64,000 nucleotides of DNA. It comes from Mucilaginibacter limnophilus (lineage in GTDB: Bacteria; Bacteroidota; Bacteroidia; Sphingobacteriales; Sphingobacteriaceae). A program made the position numbers and the translations under genes. The notes below the pieces were generated by a model. The model was not told the origin of the DNA. It saw only the letters and a list, made by a program, of their open reading frames with translations, and made no database searches. The stretch covers positions 310,001 through 374,000 of the forward strand of contig NZ_SACK01000001.1 of the NCBI RefSeq assembly GCF_004005815.1, written 5' to 3'. Below are positions 1 through 9,782 of the stretch, one piece after another; the first letter of the stretch is position 1; each line of letters begins with the position of its first letter.

Positions 1-1093
1 ACTGGTACAGCATTATGGCGTTCATGGTTTTAAGCAGCGTTTGCTGGCGCTGCTTTATCGCATCAATAAACCATTTGGCCGAATCAAGCTTCTGCTTTAC
101 AAATTGTACTGCCTCTTTTAACTTTTTATCTTTTTGCGATGCTTTTTCGTAATGCTGAAACATCTCCTGGTATGAGCGGCTTACTTTTAACTCAGGCGCA
201 TTTTTTGAGTTAAGCGTAAGTACAAGTGTGCCGTCATTATTGGTAATATGAAAATCAGGAATTACTTGCAGCTGTTTTGTATTTACCTCATTTGAATCAC
301 CCGGTTTCGGGTTAAGTTTCAATATCTCATTAACAACCCCTCTAAGTTCTTCAGAGGTCATGTTAAGTGACTTCTCAAGCTTATCATAGTGTTTGCGGGT
401 GAATTCGTCAAGGTAATCTTCTACAACCAGAATGGCCTTTTTGATTATCGGATCGTTAACGTCCTTTTTGCGCAGTTGTATCAATAAACATTCCTGTAAA
501 CTGCGTGCGCCAACCCCAGGAGGATCGAAGGTTTGTATCACCTTCAGCATTTCCTCAACTTCTTCGTCCTCTGCCATTACGTTTTGTGAAAACGCCAGGT
601 CATCGGTAAGTGACATGATAGGACGGCGCAGGTATCCATCGTCATCAAGGCTGCCAATTATTTGGCGGCCAATCATAAAATCTTTGTCTGATAGAGGAAG
701 CAGGTCGAGCTGTGCCTGAAGATTTTCAAAGAAAGAGCTTTGTATGGCGATGGGCATTTCCTTTTTATCATCCTCGTCATCGCCGTTTTGGTCGTAACGT
801 GAGCCGTAGTCGTTGAGATTATCGTCCTGTAGGTAATCGTCTATATTGAATTCATCGGCCTCGCCACCTTCATTATCATTGCTGAAATCGTCGTCGGGGT
901 CGCGGTCGGGATATTGTTCTTCCGGTTCGTTTAAGTTAGTAAGGCTTATATCTTCAAGCGCCGGGTTTTCTTCCAGTTCCTCTTTGATACGGGTATCTAA
1001 AGACACGGTAGGCACCTGCAACAATTTTATAAATTGAATTTGCTGCGGCGAGAGTTTTTGTAATAGTTTTTGTTGAAGATTTTGTTTTAGCAT
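1..1093 (-). CDS. rpoN: RNA polymerase sigma-54 factor RpoN (3' end cut by window)
   Basis: Sigma-54 directs RNA polymerase to -24/-12 promoters and needs AAA+ activators to open DNA. The frame starts at ATG 1093 and runs open off the left edge, giving 364 residues of a family usually near 480-500. The N-terminus is the Gln/Leu-rich region I that contacts activators (MLKQNLQQKLLQKLSPQQ). A strongly acidic region II follows (about residues 60-115, rich in D/E), then the core-binding domain with the motifs FDPPGVGARSLQECL and DDDGYLRRP. The C-terminal HTH and RpoN box lie outside the window. A TAnnTTTG -7 element lies just upstream. The gene is divergent from mscL. Confidence 0.95.
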   Translation of the reverse strand, partial: MLKQNLQQKLLQKLSPQQIQFIKLLQVPTVSLDTRIKEELEENPALEDISLTNLNEPEEQYPDRDPDDDFSNDNEGGEADEFNIDDYLQDDNLNDYGSRYDQNGDDEDDKKEMPIAIQSSFFENLQAQLDLLPLSDKDFMIGRQIIGSLDDDGYLRRPIMSLTDDLAFSQNVMAEDEEVEEMLKVIQTFDPPGVGARSLQECLLIQLRKKDVNDPIIKKAILVVEDYLDEFTRKHYDKLEKSLNMTSEELRGVVNEILKLNPKPGDSNEVNTKQLQVIPDFHITNNDGTLVLTLNSKNAPELKVSRSYQEMFQHYEKASQKDKKLKEAVQFVKQKLDSAKWFIDAIKQRQQTLLKTMNAIMLYQ

Positions 1094-1108
1094 ACTTAGC
1101 AGAAGCCA

Positions 1109-1116
1109 CAAAAGTA
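1109..1116 (-). promoter_or_regulatory. -7 promoter element for rpoN
   Basis: Read on the minus strand the site is TACTTTTG, matching the Bacteroidota -7 consensus TAnnTTTG, 15 bp ahead of the rpoN ATG. No convincing -33 TTTG is visible at the expected distance. Confidence 0.5.
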
Positions 1117-1169
1117 CATCATTAGTTTAACTTAAAAAAGTAAAGCATGTGCTAATGCAAGTGGCAATG

Positions 1170-1197
1170 TTGTTAAAATGCCAAAAGAATATATTTG
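1170..1197 (+). promoter_or_regulatory. Promoter of mscL (-33 TTG, -7 TATATTTG)
   Basis: TTG at 1170-1172 and TATATTTG at 1190-1197 are separated by 17 bp, the arrangement expected for the primary Bacteroidota sigma factor. The predicted 5' leader before the mscL ATG is about 45 nt. Confidence 0.5.
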
Positions 1198-1248
1198 TTT
1201 TAACGGTTGATTATTTTTTACTTTAAACAATCTTAAACTGTTAACGCT

Positions 1249-1662
1249 ATGGGCTTTGTAAAGGAATTTAAAGAGTTTGCCATGCGCGGCAATGTGGTCG
1301 ACCTGGCAGTGGGTGTTATCATTGGTGCTGCTTTCGGTTCAATTGTAACTTCATTAGTGAACGATGTAATTATGCCACCAATAGGGTTTATAACCGGCGG
1401 CGTAGATTTTTCAGACAAAAAGATCCTGCTTAAAGCCGCTGATGAAGCAGCTAAAACGCCGGAAGTTGCCATATTATATGGAAAATTTATAAATACGGTT
1501 ATACAGTTTGTTATTGTGGCATTTTGTATATTCCTGGTAGTTAAGGCTATTAACTCGCTTAAAAAGGAAAAAGAGGTGGCACCTTCGGTACCGCCTGCGC
1601 CTACAAAAGAAGAGGTTTTACTTACCGAAATACGCGATATACTGGCAAAACAACGCGCGTAG
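1249..1662 (+). CDS. mscL: Large-conductance mechanosensitive channel MscL
   Basis: Inner-membrane homopentameric channel that opens on hypo-osmotic shock to release solutes. The 137 residues are the usual MscL length. It begins with the amphipathic N-terminal helix ([14 protein letters not shown]) and the hallmark TM1 motif [16 protein letters not shown] periplasmic loop and TM2 (about residues 84-104) follow, then a cytoplasmic helix ending in [14 protein letters not shown]. It is monocistronic with its own promoter. The identification is firm. Confidence 0.97.
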   Translation: MGFVKEFKEFAMRGNVVDLAVGVIIGAAFGSIVTSLVNDVIMPPIGFITGGVDFSDKKILLKAADEAAKTPEVAILYGKFINTVIQFVIVAFCIFLVVKAINSLKKEKEVAPSVPPAPTKEEVLLTEIRDILAKQRA

Positions 1663-1679
1663 TTATTTTTAAGTTTATG

Positions 1680-1710
1680 TTTGAAAAGTTGCAGGAAAAC
1701 GCTAAATTTG
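1680..1710 (+). promoter_or_regulatory. Promoter of the rpmH-rnpA-yidD-tsaB block
   Basis: TTTG at 1680-1683, a 19-bp spacer, then TAAATTTG at 1703-1710. This is a near-ideal Bacteroidota -33/-7 pair, about 40 bp upstream of the rpmH ATG. Confidence 0.65.
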
Positions 1711-1750
1711 CGCTCTTGTTTTTTAAAACGACGAATAACTATATATAGCG

Positions 1751-1909
1751 ATGAAAAGAACTTTCCAGCCTTCTCAAAGAAAAAGAAGAAACAAACACGG
1801 TTTCCGTGAGCGTATGGCAACTGCAAACGGCCGCAGGGTATTAGCTGCAAGGCGTGCTAAAGGCAGAAAAAGGTTAACCGTGTCTGACGAGCGTCGTCAC
1901 AAAGCTTAA
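1751..1909 (+). CDS. rpmH: 50S ribosomal protein L34
   Basis: A 52-residue, very basic protein: it starts [20 protein letters not shown], continues with the family core [22 protein letters not shown], and has a short C-terminal extension ([10 protein letters not shown]) common in Bacteroidota. It is a structural component of the large ribosomal subunit. It is followed by rnpA as in nearly all bacteria, with a 74-bp gap. Very short, but diagnostic along its whole length. Confidence 0.97.
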   Translation: MKRTFQPSQRKRRNKHGFRERMATANGRRVLAARRAKGRKRLTVSDERRHKA

Positions 1910-1983
1910 TCCCGGTATTTTCTGCTGCGGCTATATTTGAACCGTGGGCGCAAGCGTGTTCTGGTTCAAAAACTTCCGCAACT

Positions 1984-2367
1984 ATGCATACTTTTAAAAA
2001 AGAAGAACGGTTATGTAATAAAAAGCTGATAGAACAGCTTTATCATAACGGTTCTTCTTTTTTATGTTATCCCTTCAAGGTTTCGTGGGTGCTTGCTGAT
2101 CAGCCCCAGTCTTATCCTGCGCAGGTAGTTTTTTCGGTATCCAAAAAAAAATTTAAACGTGCGGTAGATCGTAACCTGGTTAAACGCCGCTCGCGCGAAG
2201 CTTATCGACTGCACAAACAGCAGCTGCTTTACGATGCCCTTTCATCTTCCCAAATAAACATCCTGCTATCTATCACCTATATAGGTAAAGAGATTGAAGG
2301 TTATAATATGTTCGAGAAAAGAATGATTAAGCTACTTAATCAGCTTAGTGCGGAGGTGCTGAAATGA
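1984..2367 (+). CDS. rnpA: Ribonuclease P protein component
   Basis: Protein cofactor of the RNase P ribozyme, which trims the 5' leader of pre-tRNAs. The 127-residue protein has the expected basic RNR helix ([18 protein letters not shown], about residues 60-77) after a beta strand ending [11 protein letters not shown], and starts with the typical FKKEERL. The stop TGA overlaps the ATG of yidD (ATGA), so the two are translationally coupled. Confidence 0.95.
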   Translation: MHTFKKEERLCNKKLIEQLYHNGSSFLCYPFKVSWVLADQPQSYPAQVVFSVSKKKFKRAVDRNLVKRRSREAYRLHKQQLLYDALSSSQINILLSITYIGKEIEGYNMFEKRMIKLLNQLSAEVLK

Positions 2368-2606
2368 AGTGGATGTTAAATGCGGTTAAAGCCGTATTAG
2401 GCTTTATCTTCTTATTACTTATCAGAATTTACCAATACTTTATTTCACCGCTAACCGGCGCTGCTTGCCGTTATACGCCTACCTGCTCGCAATATGGCGC
2501 CGAAGCTATAAAAAAGCATGGCGTTTTTAAAGGCGGTTGGTTAACTTTGAAGCGCATTGCCCGCTGCCATCCGTGGGGCGGACACGGGCATGATCCTGTA
2601 CCCTGA
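2364..2606 (+). CDS. yidD: Membrane protein insertion efficiency factor YidD
   Basis: An 80-residue YidD-family protein that assists YidC-dependent membrane insertion. Residues 8-24 form a hydrophobic/amphipathic N-terminal segment. The family core is visible: [30 protein letters not shown] and [17 protein letters not shown], with three conserved cysteines. The start overlaps the end of rnpA by 4 bp. yidC itself is not adjacent. Confidence 0.95.
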   Translation: MKWMLNAVKAVLGFIFLLLIRIYQYFISPLTGAACRYTPTCSQYGAEAIKKHGVFKGGWLTLKRIARCHPWGGHGHDPVP

Positions 2607-2612
2607 TACATT

Positions 2613-3308
2613 ATGACAGATATTATCCTTCAAATAGAAACTGCAACTACAGCCTGTTCGGTAGCCGTTTCGGCAAACGGAAAGGTGATTGATAACAAAC
2701 TTATTGATCAGCGTAATATACACGCCGAAGTGCTTACGCTATTTATTGATGAGCTTTTACAAAACTCAAGCCTTGCATATAATCAGTTGGATGCTATCGC
2801 TGTAAGTTCAGGGCCGGGTTCATATACAGGATTACGAATAGGTGTGTCAACTGCAAAGGGACTGTGTTTCGCGCTTGATAAACCGCTGATTGCCGTTGAA
2901 ACGCTTGAAGCCATGGCGGCCGGAGCAGTTGATAAATACGCTGCTGAAATTGATGATGATACCTTGCTTTGTCCGATGATAGACGCCCGCCGTATGGAGG
3001 TATATACTGCTTTATTTGATCCAAAGGGCAATAGGATTACTGCAACGTCGGCAGAAATAATCGATAATAACAGCTTCGCACAACAATTAATCCAGCATAA
3101 AATTATTTTTTTTGGGGATGGCGCCGAAAAGTGTCAAAGCGTATTAGGGAATAATATTAATGCTGATGTAAAAACTGACTTTGTTAACTCTGCATCTTAC
3201 ATAACAATAGCAGCTTATCAAAAATTTAAAGCAGGCGAGTTTGAAGATGTAGCCTATTTCGAGCCTTTCTACCTGAAAGATTTTATAGCCGGTAAAAAAG
3301 CGCTATAA
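2613..3308 (+). CDS. tsaB: tRNA threonylcarbamoyladenosine biosynthesis protein TsaB
   Basis: TsaB partners TsaD and TsaE to make the t6A37 modification of ANN-decoding tRNAs. The 231 residues begin with the ASKHA-fold strand ILQIETATTACSVAV. The signature GPGSYTGLRIGVSTAKGL lies at about residues 68-85, followed by the PMIDARRMEVYTALF motif. It starts 6 bp after yidD, so is probably the last gene of the rpmH operon. Its end overlaps the convergent downstream gene by 6 bp. Confidence 0.93.
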   Translation: MTDIILQIETATTACSVAVSANGKVIDNKLIDQRNIHAEVLTLFIDELLQNSSLAYNQLDAIAVSSGPGSYTGLRIGVSTAKGLCFALDKPLIAVETLEAMAAGAVDKYAAEIDDDTLLCPMIDARRMEVYTALFDPKGNRITATSAEIIDNNSFAQQLIQHKIIFFGDGAEKCQSVLGNNINADVKTDFVNSASYITIAAYQKFKAGEFEDVAYFEPFYLKDFIAGKKAL

Positions 3309-4733
3309 TTCGCCTTTGGGTTTCTTGCCGAACATCTTATCAAAGAAACGTCCCAGGAAACCTTTTTCTTCGCCCATTGGTATACGGCTCGCATTAAGCG
3401 GACTTTCAATTGGAGGGCCGAATTTAAACGCTACACCAAAAAAAACATCACCTCCTACATAACTACTTCGATATTCTGATTGCCTGCCAGCAAGCCTTGC
3501 GGTAGGTAAAAGCCTTTCGCTGCCGATATATACCTCGGCATTAGGCGTCTTAAACATAAATTGTCCGCCTACATTAAGCATTCGCAGATCGTTATATGAC
3601 GCACTTAAAGTTAAAACCAGGTTATTGTATTGTACATGATTAACTAATGCACCGGTAAAACCCTGATAAAACAATTGCTTTTGAATGATCAATGAGGGGA
3701 AAAGTTTTAAAGTATGATCGTAATTCAGCCAAAATTGCTTGGATGCACTTAGCTCGGCCACACCGTTGGTTGGGGTGATATAAGATGCTATTGTGCTATC
3801 CCCGGAGTTAATAAACTCTTTTGCAGTTTGTTTTACATTCTCTTCCCTGTCGGGGCTTTTTAACCCTGAAAACCTGCGGACGTCATTAATATCGAAACGG
3901 GCAGAACGTTTACTCCAATGTATAAAACCAAAATCTTTAACATTTGCCTGCCAGATTAAACCACTTTCATCCTTAACTGATCCGCCTAAACTAATGGATG
4001 CTCCCGGATTACGCAACGATGGGGTAAAATCTATAATATCGCGCTTACCCGGAAAGTAGCTTCTATAATAAGTCGCTCGCAAGGCTACGTCCGCATTTTC
4101 ACCGGCAGGGTCAAATGCCAGATGCGATTCATGAATGGTTAAACGCTGATGCTGCACACCCATCAGGAAATTTAGTTTAGCACCAAGCGCTACACGCCTT
4201 GATACCTTCTCCCGGTATGAAAAACCAACCTGGTAATAGTTTTGATAATCGCCTTTACTGTTAATCAGATTATCATACTGCTGTGTGTTGAAGTTTGCAG
4301 CGCCGTTAAAAAGTGCAATGGTTTCATCCGTTATCAATCCTCTTGCTTCAGCTTTGTATTTAATTGAAAAGCCGATTTCCTGGTCGCCTTTCAAACTGCT
4401 GTACATTTTTAGCATCAGCAGGTAAACGCTGGCGTTAATGTTGACATGGTTGAACCTGGCTTCGCCTATGCGCAGATCTGAGTTATTATACCGTTCATCA
4501 AAAAGCCTTGTAGTTATTGATCTTTGCGCATTTCCCCTTAAAAAAGCATTGCCACCAAAGTTTGGTATAAAAAAGTTTGAAGCATACATGTTGCTCGAGT
4601 CGCGAATAAACGAGCGTTGCGAAGGGTTTTCAAATGAATCGAAAAGCGTCTCAGTATTGTATTGCGAAAATGTTTGAGCGTTGAGGGTAACAGAAATAAA
4701 CAAAAAAGAGATAAAAAGTAATAATTTCTTCAT
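3303..4733 (-). CDS. Secreted outer-membrane beta-barrel-like protein (possibly DUF5723 family)
   Basis: About 476 residues from the ATG at 4733; an ATG five codons upstream would put MRLLI ahead of the signal. The N-terminus MKKLLLFISFLFISVTLNAQ is a clean Sec signal peptide ending in the NAQ cleavage site typical of this phylum. The rest has alternating hydrophobic/aromatic strands consistent with an outer-membrane beta barrel, for example YYQVGFSYREKVSRRVALGA and AEVYIGSERLLPTARL. The C-terminus is a basic tail (GRFFDKMFGKKPKGEL). It is related in layout to DUF5723 proteins, but I cannot confirm the family. Convergent with tsaB. Confidence 0.6.
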   Translation of the reverse strand: MKKLLLFISFLFISVTLNAQTFSQYNTETLFDSFENPSQRSFIRDSSNMYASNFFIPNFGGNAFLRGNAQRSITTRLFDERYNNSDLRIGEARFNHVNINASVYLLMLKMYSSLKGDQEIGFSIKYKAEARGLITDETIALFNGAANFNTQQYDNLINSKGDYQNYYQVGFSYREKVSRRVALGAKLNFLMGVQHQRLTIHESHLAFDPAGENADVALRATYYRSYFPGKRDIIDFTPSLRNPGASISLGGSVKDESGLIWQANVKDFGFIHWSKRSARFDINDVRRFSGLKSPDREENVKQTAKEFINSGDSTIASYITPTNGVAELSASKQFWLNYDHTLKLFPSLIIQKQLFYQGFTGALVNHVQYNNLVLTLSASYNDLRMLNVGGQFMFKTPNAEVYIGSERLLPTARLAGRQSEYRSSYVGGDVFFGVAFKFGPPIESPLNASRIPMGEEKGFLGRFFDKMFGKKPKGEL

Positions 4734-4790
4734 TATAAGTAGCCTCATGGATCCCTTCGCCAGGTTTTATGTTTGAACACTATTTTGCTG

Positions 4791-6389
4791 CTATTGTTCA
4801 TTTAAATTTACGGATGTGTCGGTTTTGTCACCGCTTTCACTATTTTTTCCTATACAAAAATTGGTATAGAAGCCATCGCCTGATGCCGTAAATTGGTATG
4901 ATACACCTGCAACGTTTTGCCAGCCGGATGTATTACTATTGAATATGCCGAACAGATCTTTTTGCATGTCACGCTTAAAAACAGGTGTGGCATTTTTTAT
5001 ATCCAGGTAAAACAATATGTTGCTCCGCTGCGACATCAGGTTATCAAACCGGCTGTAATCGTCCATTTTTACCAGGAACTTACGGTTAATATAACTTTCA
5101 CGATAGCTCTCAAGTTCCTGATAGCTATTGGCCAGTACCAGGTAATTATCTAAAATCATAAAAAACGGCTTTTTGAATACATCAAAGCTATCGCCGAACA
5201 AAAAGTATGGTATTTTATCGTAATTAAATCTACCGCTATTTTCGCTCATTGGCGAACTGATACTTAATAAAGCAGGTAGCAGCCTGTCGCCATTTTTTAT
5301 GGATATTATACCCAATCGTTCCTGAAAGCGTGTGGTAATGATGGCAAATTCATTTGATAAATCACTGCCAATGTCGTGCCTGATATCTACACCGGTTTCA
5401 TTTTGTATGGTATTGATCAGTTGTATTTCATCTGCCGATGTTTGTTTATGCCAGTTATCAAGCGCGGTAGTGTACGTTTTTATATCCGACAGGGCATAGC
5501 TGGTAAAATACGCCGTAGTTGACGGAAAAATATTTTTTAGTCGGTTTTGAACCGGTTTCTGTTTAAGAAACAAATTAAGGTATCCTTTTTGGCCATTGTT
5601 AATGGTAGTAAGGCCGTTAAACATTAACGCGTCGCTTTTATAGTTCAGGCTTAATACGGCTGTTGCAGATAGATTTCTGAACTGTTTAAACATTCCGGCA
5701 TCGTAACTAAAAAAGCGCTTATATAAGGCGTTTAACTGTTTGTAATTAATGTACAAATTAGCCAGGGCATGAGTGTTTTGTTGAGCTGGCAACAAGGCAA
5801 AGCCATGCTCTTTTGTACCGGTATAAGCCGCGCTTTGGCTTGCAAGTTCTTTTGAAAAGCTTCCTGTTAGTATGTTGTGTCCTTTGTTAATTAAGTAAAA
5901 GCGTTTACGGGGTTGCTTTAAATAAATATTATAGCCGTTTTTACCATTTATTTTCAAAGGAGTAATTAGAAGGCCAGGATTTTTGATATCTGCAATGTTT
6001 TCAAAATCGTCATTGTCAAACTCTTTGGTCGGGACTATTGTAAGCAGGTAATTTATACTATCACCTTGCGCCGGATGCAGAGAAATAAACAAGTTCTGTC
6101 CTTCAAAAAAGTCGTTCAGGGCAGTGCTTTCTATCAGCGTATGGCGTAAAATATCAAAGTCTTTTAGTGATTGTGGTCCAATTACCGAAGCAGGTAGATC
6201 ATTCCCGGCGAAAATATCATAAAAGCTTTTTTCGTCGGCATATTCAAGTATCAGGGCAGCAGTATTGGGTATGTTGCTCATTACCTGATTGGTACTAAGG
6301 CCGGGCGGATTTAAATTTTTGAAATAAGCAGTCGTTATATAACCTGCGGCTATAAGCAATACAAGGGTTATAATAATAAGCCGTTTCAT
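4791..6389 (-). CDS. Membrane-anchored protein of unknown function
   Basis: A 532-residue protein with an uncleaved-looking N-terminal hydrophobic helix (residues 4-22, RLIIITLVLLIAAGYITTAY) and a long soluble, presumably periplasmic, domain without cysteine-rich or catalytic motifs I recognise. Repeated elements such as DNYLVLANSYQELESYRESY and the overall length recall DUF3352-type proteins, but this is only a resemblance. It lies 57 bp upstream of the beta-barrel-like gene on the same strand, so the two may be co-transcribed as an envelope pair. Confidence 0.55.
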   Translation of the reverse strand: MKRLIIITLVLLIAAGYITTAYFKNLNPPGLSTNQVMSNIPNTAALILEYADEKSFYDIFAGNDLPASVIGPQSLKDFDILRHTLIESTALNDFFEGQNLFISLHPAQGDSINYLLTIVPTKEFDNDDFENIADIKNPGLLITPLKINGKNGYNIYLKQPRKRFYLINKGHNILTGSFSKELASQSAAYTGTKEHGFALLPAQQNTHALANLYINYKQLNALYKRFFSYDAGMFKQFRNLSATAVLSLNYKSDALMFNGLTTINNGQKGYLNLFLKQKPVQNRLKNIFPSTTAYFTSYALSDIKTYTTALDNWHKQTSADEIQLINTIQNETGVDIRHDIGSDLSNEFAIITTRFQERLGIISIKNGDRLLPALLSISSPMSENSGRFNYDKIPYFLFGDSFDVFKKPFFMILDNYLVLANSYQELESYRESYINRKFLVKMDDYSRFDNLMSQRSNILFYLDIKNATPVFKRDMQKDLFGIFNSNTSGWQNVAGVSYQFTASGDGFYTNFCIGKNSESGDKTDTSVNLNEQ

Positions 6390-6476
6390 TAATCAGTTTA
6401 AAACGTGCAATTTATATATTTTATGCTAAGCACAGCATATTGCAACATTTGGTTAATTTAGCTTTTTATCTGTTTT

Positions 6477-6863
6477 ATGAATAAAAACATCATTATTACA
6501 GCAGCTTTATTTGGTGCGCTGGCGGTTGTGCTTGGCGCTTTTGGCGCGCATGGCTTAAAGCCGTATCTGCAACCCCAGCAGCTGGAAGTATGGCATACAG
6601 CCGTGCAATACCATTTTGTGCATGTGCTGGCTTTGCTGTTCCTTTCTACCTTTACACGTTTTAAAAACAAATTAATTGCGGCAAGCTATTATTTATTTAC
6701 ACTGGGTATAGTTTTCTTTTCAGGATCATTGTACCTGCTGTCTTGTCGAGATATGTTAGGCTGGGGATGGATAGGTATCCTTGGTCCTGTAACGCCAATT
6801 GGCGGGTTGTTATTTATTGCCGGATGGCTTTGCCTCGCTGCCGCCGCTATCAGAGATAAATAA
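6477..6863 (+). CDS. DUF423 family small integral membrane protein
   Basis: A 128-residue protein with four predicted transmembrane helices. The family hallmarks are visible: GALAVVLGAFGAHGLK (about residues 13-28), VWHTAVQYHFVHVLALL, and GSLYLLSC near TM3. Relatives are E. coli YgdD and Bacillus YwdK; their biochemical role is unknown. Family membership is firm, function is not. Confidence 0.88.
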   Translation: MNKNIIITAALFGALAVVLGAFGAHGLKPYLQPQQLEVWHTAVQYHFVHVLALLFLSTFTRFKNKLIAASYYLFTLGIVFFSGSLYLLSCRDMLGWGWIGILGPVTPIGGLLFIAGWLCLAAAAIRDK

Positions 6864-6891
6864 TCTTATCATTCGTTAAACTTCAACTAAA

Positions 6892-7290
6892 ATGAATTGG
6901 AAAAATTTCCTTTTTATTATATTGTTTATTTCATCATGCGTTTCAAAAGGTGACCAAGATATTTATGGTTTATATACACCGGTTAATTATGTAAATACTT
7001 TTGACACTATCCAACTTAAACAAGGCGGCATTTATGAAAGAAGGATTTTTGACCGTGACAATAATCTTGCTTTCAGCATGAAAGGAAAATGGGAACGTAA
7101 GGGACAAATTATTACTTTCAAGAATTTCTTTTTAAACCTTGATAGGGATATAAAAAAATTTTCAGAACTTCTTACTGACACTTCAGGAACTATAGATGTT
7201 CAATATGATGTAAGGAATGATATAGTTGTATTCTGCGCCGGATATTATGAAGAGCAGAATTGTTATGAGAAGTTGAACGAAATAGAATAA
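6892..7290 (+). CDS. Putative lipoprotein of unknown function
   Basis: A 132-residue protein with an N-terminal lipoprotein signal: a short basic start (MNWKN), a hydrophobic run (FLFIILFI) and a lipobox-like SSC at about residues 15-17. The mature part looks like a small beta-rich domain (DIYGLYTPVNYV, KGKWERKGQIITFKN), reminiscent of lipocalin-like proteins but without a clear family match. Its base composition is more AT-rich than its neighbours, a weak hint of later acquisition. It ends 7 bp before priA. Confidence 0.6.
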   Translation: MNWKNFLFIILFISSCVSKGDQDIYGLYTPVNYVNTFDTIQLKQGGIYERRIFDRDNNLAFSMKGKWERKGQIITFKNFFLNLDRDIKKFSELLTDTSGTIDVQYDVRNDIVVFCAGYYEEQNCYEKLNEIE

Positions 7291-7297
7291 ATACTTA

Positions 7298-9781
7298 ATG
7301 CTGGAATTTGCCGAAACACATTCAACCGGGCGGAAAACACTGTTTGTAGAAGTGATACTGCCTTTGGCTATCGCCAAAAACTACACTTACCGTGTGCCGT
7401 TTGAAATGAACGCGCTTGTTGAAACAGGCAAGCGTGTGGTGGTGCAATTCGGTAAAAGCAAGCTTTATACAGCCATTATTCTTTCTATAAGTGAACAGGC
7501 GCCCGAAAAGTATGAAGCCAAATACATACTGGAAGTGCTTGACGACCGACCGTTGGTTACTACAGCGCAGTTACAGCTTTGGCAGTGGATAGCCGATTAC
7601 TACATGTGCTACATTGGCGAGGTAATGAACGCTGCGCTGCCATCGGTATTAAAACTGGCCAGCGAAACCAAGATCACTTTAAATAAAGATATTGAGTTAG
7701 ATCGCAGTCAGCTGCATGATAAAGAGTTTTTGATAGCCGAAGCCCTCGACCTGCAGCCCGAGCTTACTGTAAGCGACATTGCAAAGCTGCTTGGGCAAAA
7801 AACGGTAATGCCGATACTGAAAATGATGTTCGAGAAGAACATTATCAATATCTCTGAAGAAGTTAGCGACCGTTACAAACCACGCAAGCGGACATTTATA
7901 TCCCTCAATCCGGTTTACCGTAACGACGATAATCTGAAGGAGTTAATGATGATACTGGAGCGCGCTCCTAAACAGGCCGACGCGTTGCTGGCTTATATCC
8001 ACCTGTCCAGAAATCAAAAGCTCATTTCAAAAAATGATATTACCGAAGCCAGCGGAGCAGGAGCAGCCGCAATAAAGGCGCTTATTGATAAGGAAATATT
8101 TATTGCGGGAGAAAAGAGCGTAAGCCGCCTGCATCATGAAAAAGAGGAAGAAACCGGCATTTTCGACTTAAGCGAACAACAGCAACATGCGCTTACAGAT
8201 ATTAAACGTCAGTTTGAAGATAAGGATACTGTGCTGCTGTATGGTGTTACTTCATCCGGCAAAACCCAGATATATGTTCGCTTGATTGAAGAGATGATAG
8301 CTACAGGCAGGCAGGTGCTGTATCTTTTGCCTGAAATAGCGCTGACAACGCATATCATTGAGCGGTTGCGGACATACTTCGGATCGGCTATCGGAGTGTA
8401 TCACTCTAAATTTAATGATAGCCAGCGTGCCGAGGTTTGGCAGAGAGTAATGGCCGGCGAGTATAAAGTGGTGCTTGGTGCCCGCTCGGCGGTGTTTTTG
8501 CCTTATGCTGATCTGGGGCTGATTATAGTGGATGAGGAACATGAAACGTCCTACAAGCAGTTTGACCCGGCGCCTCGATACAACGCGCGCGATGTGGCTA
8601 TTTACCTTGCCAATATGTACAATAGCAGGGTGTTGTTAGGTTCGGCTACTCCCTCATTCGAAAGTTACTTTAATGCCCGTATTCATAAATATGGCCTGAC
8701 TGAACTTGCTGAGCGATATGGCGGAGTGGAGCTGCCGGATATTGAGGTGGTCAGCATTACTGAAGAAACAAAGAAAAAAACTATACAAGGCCACTTTACC
8801 GGGGCGCTGATGAAAGACACGCAGGAAGCGCTTTCAGCAAAGGAGCAGGTGATATTATTTCAAAATCGCAGGGGATACGCACCGTTATTAATGTGCCGTG
8901 TTTGTGCCTATACCCCCAAATGTATAAACTGCGATGTGAGTTTAACTTATCATAAAAGTAGCGGTAAACTGCATTGCCATTATTGCGGCTATAAAGAGGA
9001 TTCGCCTACCATTTGCCCTGCCTGCGGCTCAACGCACCTGGAGTATAAAGGCTTAGGCACCGAAAAAATTGAGGATGACCTGAGTGTTTTATTGCCCGAT
9101 GCACGCATCGCGCGGATGGATATGGATACTACACGGTCACGCAATGCGCTGCAAAACATTCTTAATGATCTGGAAGAAAAAAAGATCGATATATTGGTAG
9201 GCACTCAAATGGTAGCTAAGGGTCTTGATTTTGCTGATGTTACGGTAATAGGTATCATCAATGCAGATAGCCTGCTCAAATTTCCTGATTACCGGGCAAA
9301 CGAACGCAGTTTCCAATTACTTTCGCAGGTAAGCGGCAGGGCCGGGCGAAGAGGTAAAAGGGGAAAGGTTGTTATCCAGACATATGACACAGCGCACCGT
9401 GTAATAAAACAGATTATTGAAAATAATTACCACGACCTGTATTTCACTGAAATGGAAGAGCGGAAAAGCTTTAAGTATCCGCCGTACTACCGCATAATTA
9501 ATCTCGATGTAAAGCATAAAGACCCTGAAATGCTATACAATCAGGCGATTTACCTGGCAAATGAGCTCCGCAAGCATTTTGGCGACAGGGTAATTGGTCC
9601 GGAAACGCCATTAATTGGCCGCATACGTAATTACTACATCAAAACCATTATGCTTAAGTTTGAGAAAGATGGTTTGTCAATTGTTAAGGCAAAGACTATC
9701 ATCAGGGATGTTATCACGCAGTTTCAAACTACTAAGCTAAGCAAGGGCAGTATTGTACAGCCTGATGTCGACCCGTATTAA
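7298..9781 (+). CDS. priA: Primosomal protein N' (replication restart helicase PriA)
   Basis: PriA recognises stalled forks, unwinds the lagging arm 3'-to-5' and reloads the replisome. The 827 residues show a 3'-DNA-binding domain (from about residue 13, VEVILPLAIAKNYTYRVP) and Walker A GVTSSGKTQIYV near residue 315. The Walker B/DEAH-type motif VDEEHE is near 410, and helicase motif III is GSATPSFES. A zinc-binding insert with four CxxC pairs lies at about 532-577. The C-terminal helicase lobe includes GTQMVAKGLDF and QVSGRAGRRGKRG. The length is typical for Bacteroidota PriA. Confidence 0.97.
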   Translation: MLEFAETHSTGRKTLFVEVILPLAIAKNYTYRVPFEMNALVETGKRVVVQFGKSKLYTAIILSISEQAPEKYEAKYILEVLDDRPLVTTAQLQLWQWIADYYMCYIGEVMNAALPSVLKLASETKITLNKDIELDRSQLHDKEFLIAEALDLQPELTVSDIAKLLGQKTVMPILKMMFEKNIINISEEVSDRYKPRKRTFISLNPVYRNDDNLKELMMILERAPKQADALLAYIHLSRNQKLISKNDITEASGAGAAAIKALIDKEIFIAGEKSVSRLHHEKEEETGIFDLSEQQQHALTDIKRQFEDKDTVLLYGVTSSGKTQIYVRLIEEMIATGRQVLYLLPEIALTTHIIERLRTYFGSAIGVYHSKFNDSQRAEVWQRVMAGEYKVVLGARSAVFLPYADLGLIIVDEEHETSYKQFDPAPRYNARDVAIYLANMYNSRVLLGSATPSFESYFNARIHKYGLTELAERYGGVELPDIEVVSITEETKKKTIQGHFTGALMKDTQEALSAKEQVILFQNRRGYAPLLMCRVCAYTPKCINCDVSLTYHKSSGKLHCHYCGYKEDSPTICPACGSTHLEYKGLGTEKIEDDLSVLLPDARIARMDMDTTRSRNALQNILNDLEEKKIDILVGTQMVAKGLDFADVTVIGIINADSLLKFPDYRANERSFQLLSQVSGRAGRRGKRGKVVIQTYDTAHRVIKQIIENNYHDLYFTEMEERKSFKYPPYYRIINLDVKHKDPEMLYNQAIYLANELRKHFGDRVIGPETPLIGRIRNYYIKTIMLKFEKDGLSIVKAKTIIRDVITQFQTTKLSKGSIVQPDVDPY

Positions 9782-9782
9782 A

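Noticed and set aside
1233..1850. 205-residue minus-strand frame opposite mscL and rpmH
   Set aside because: It is antisense to two certain genes, with no family resemblance.
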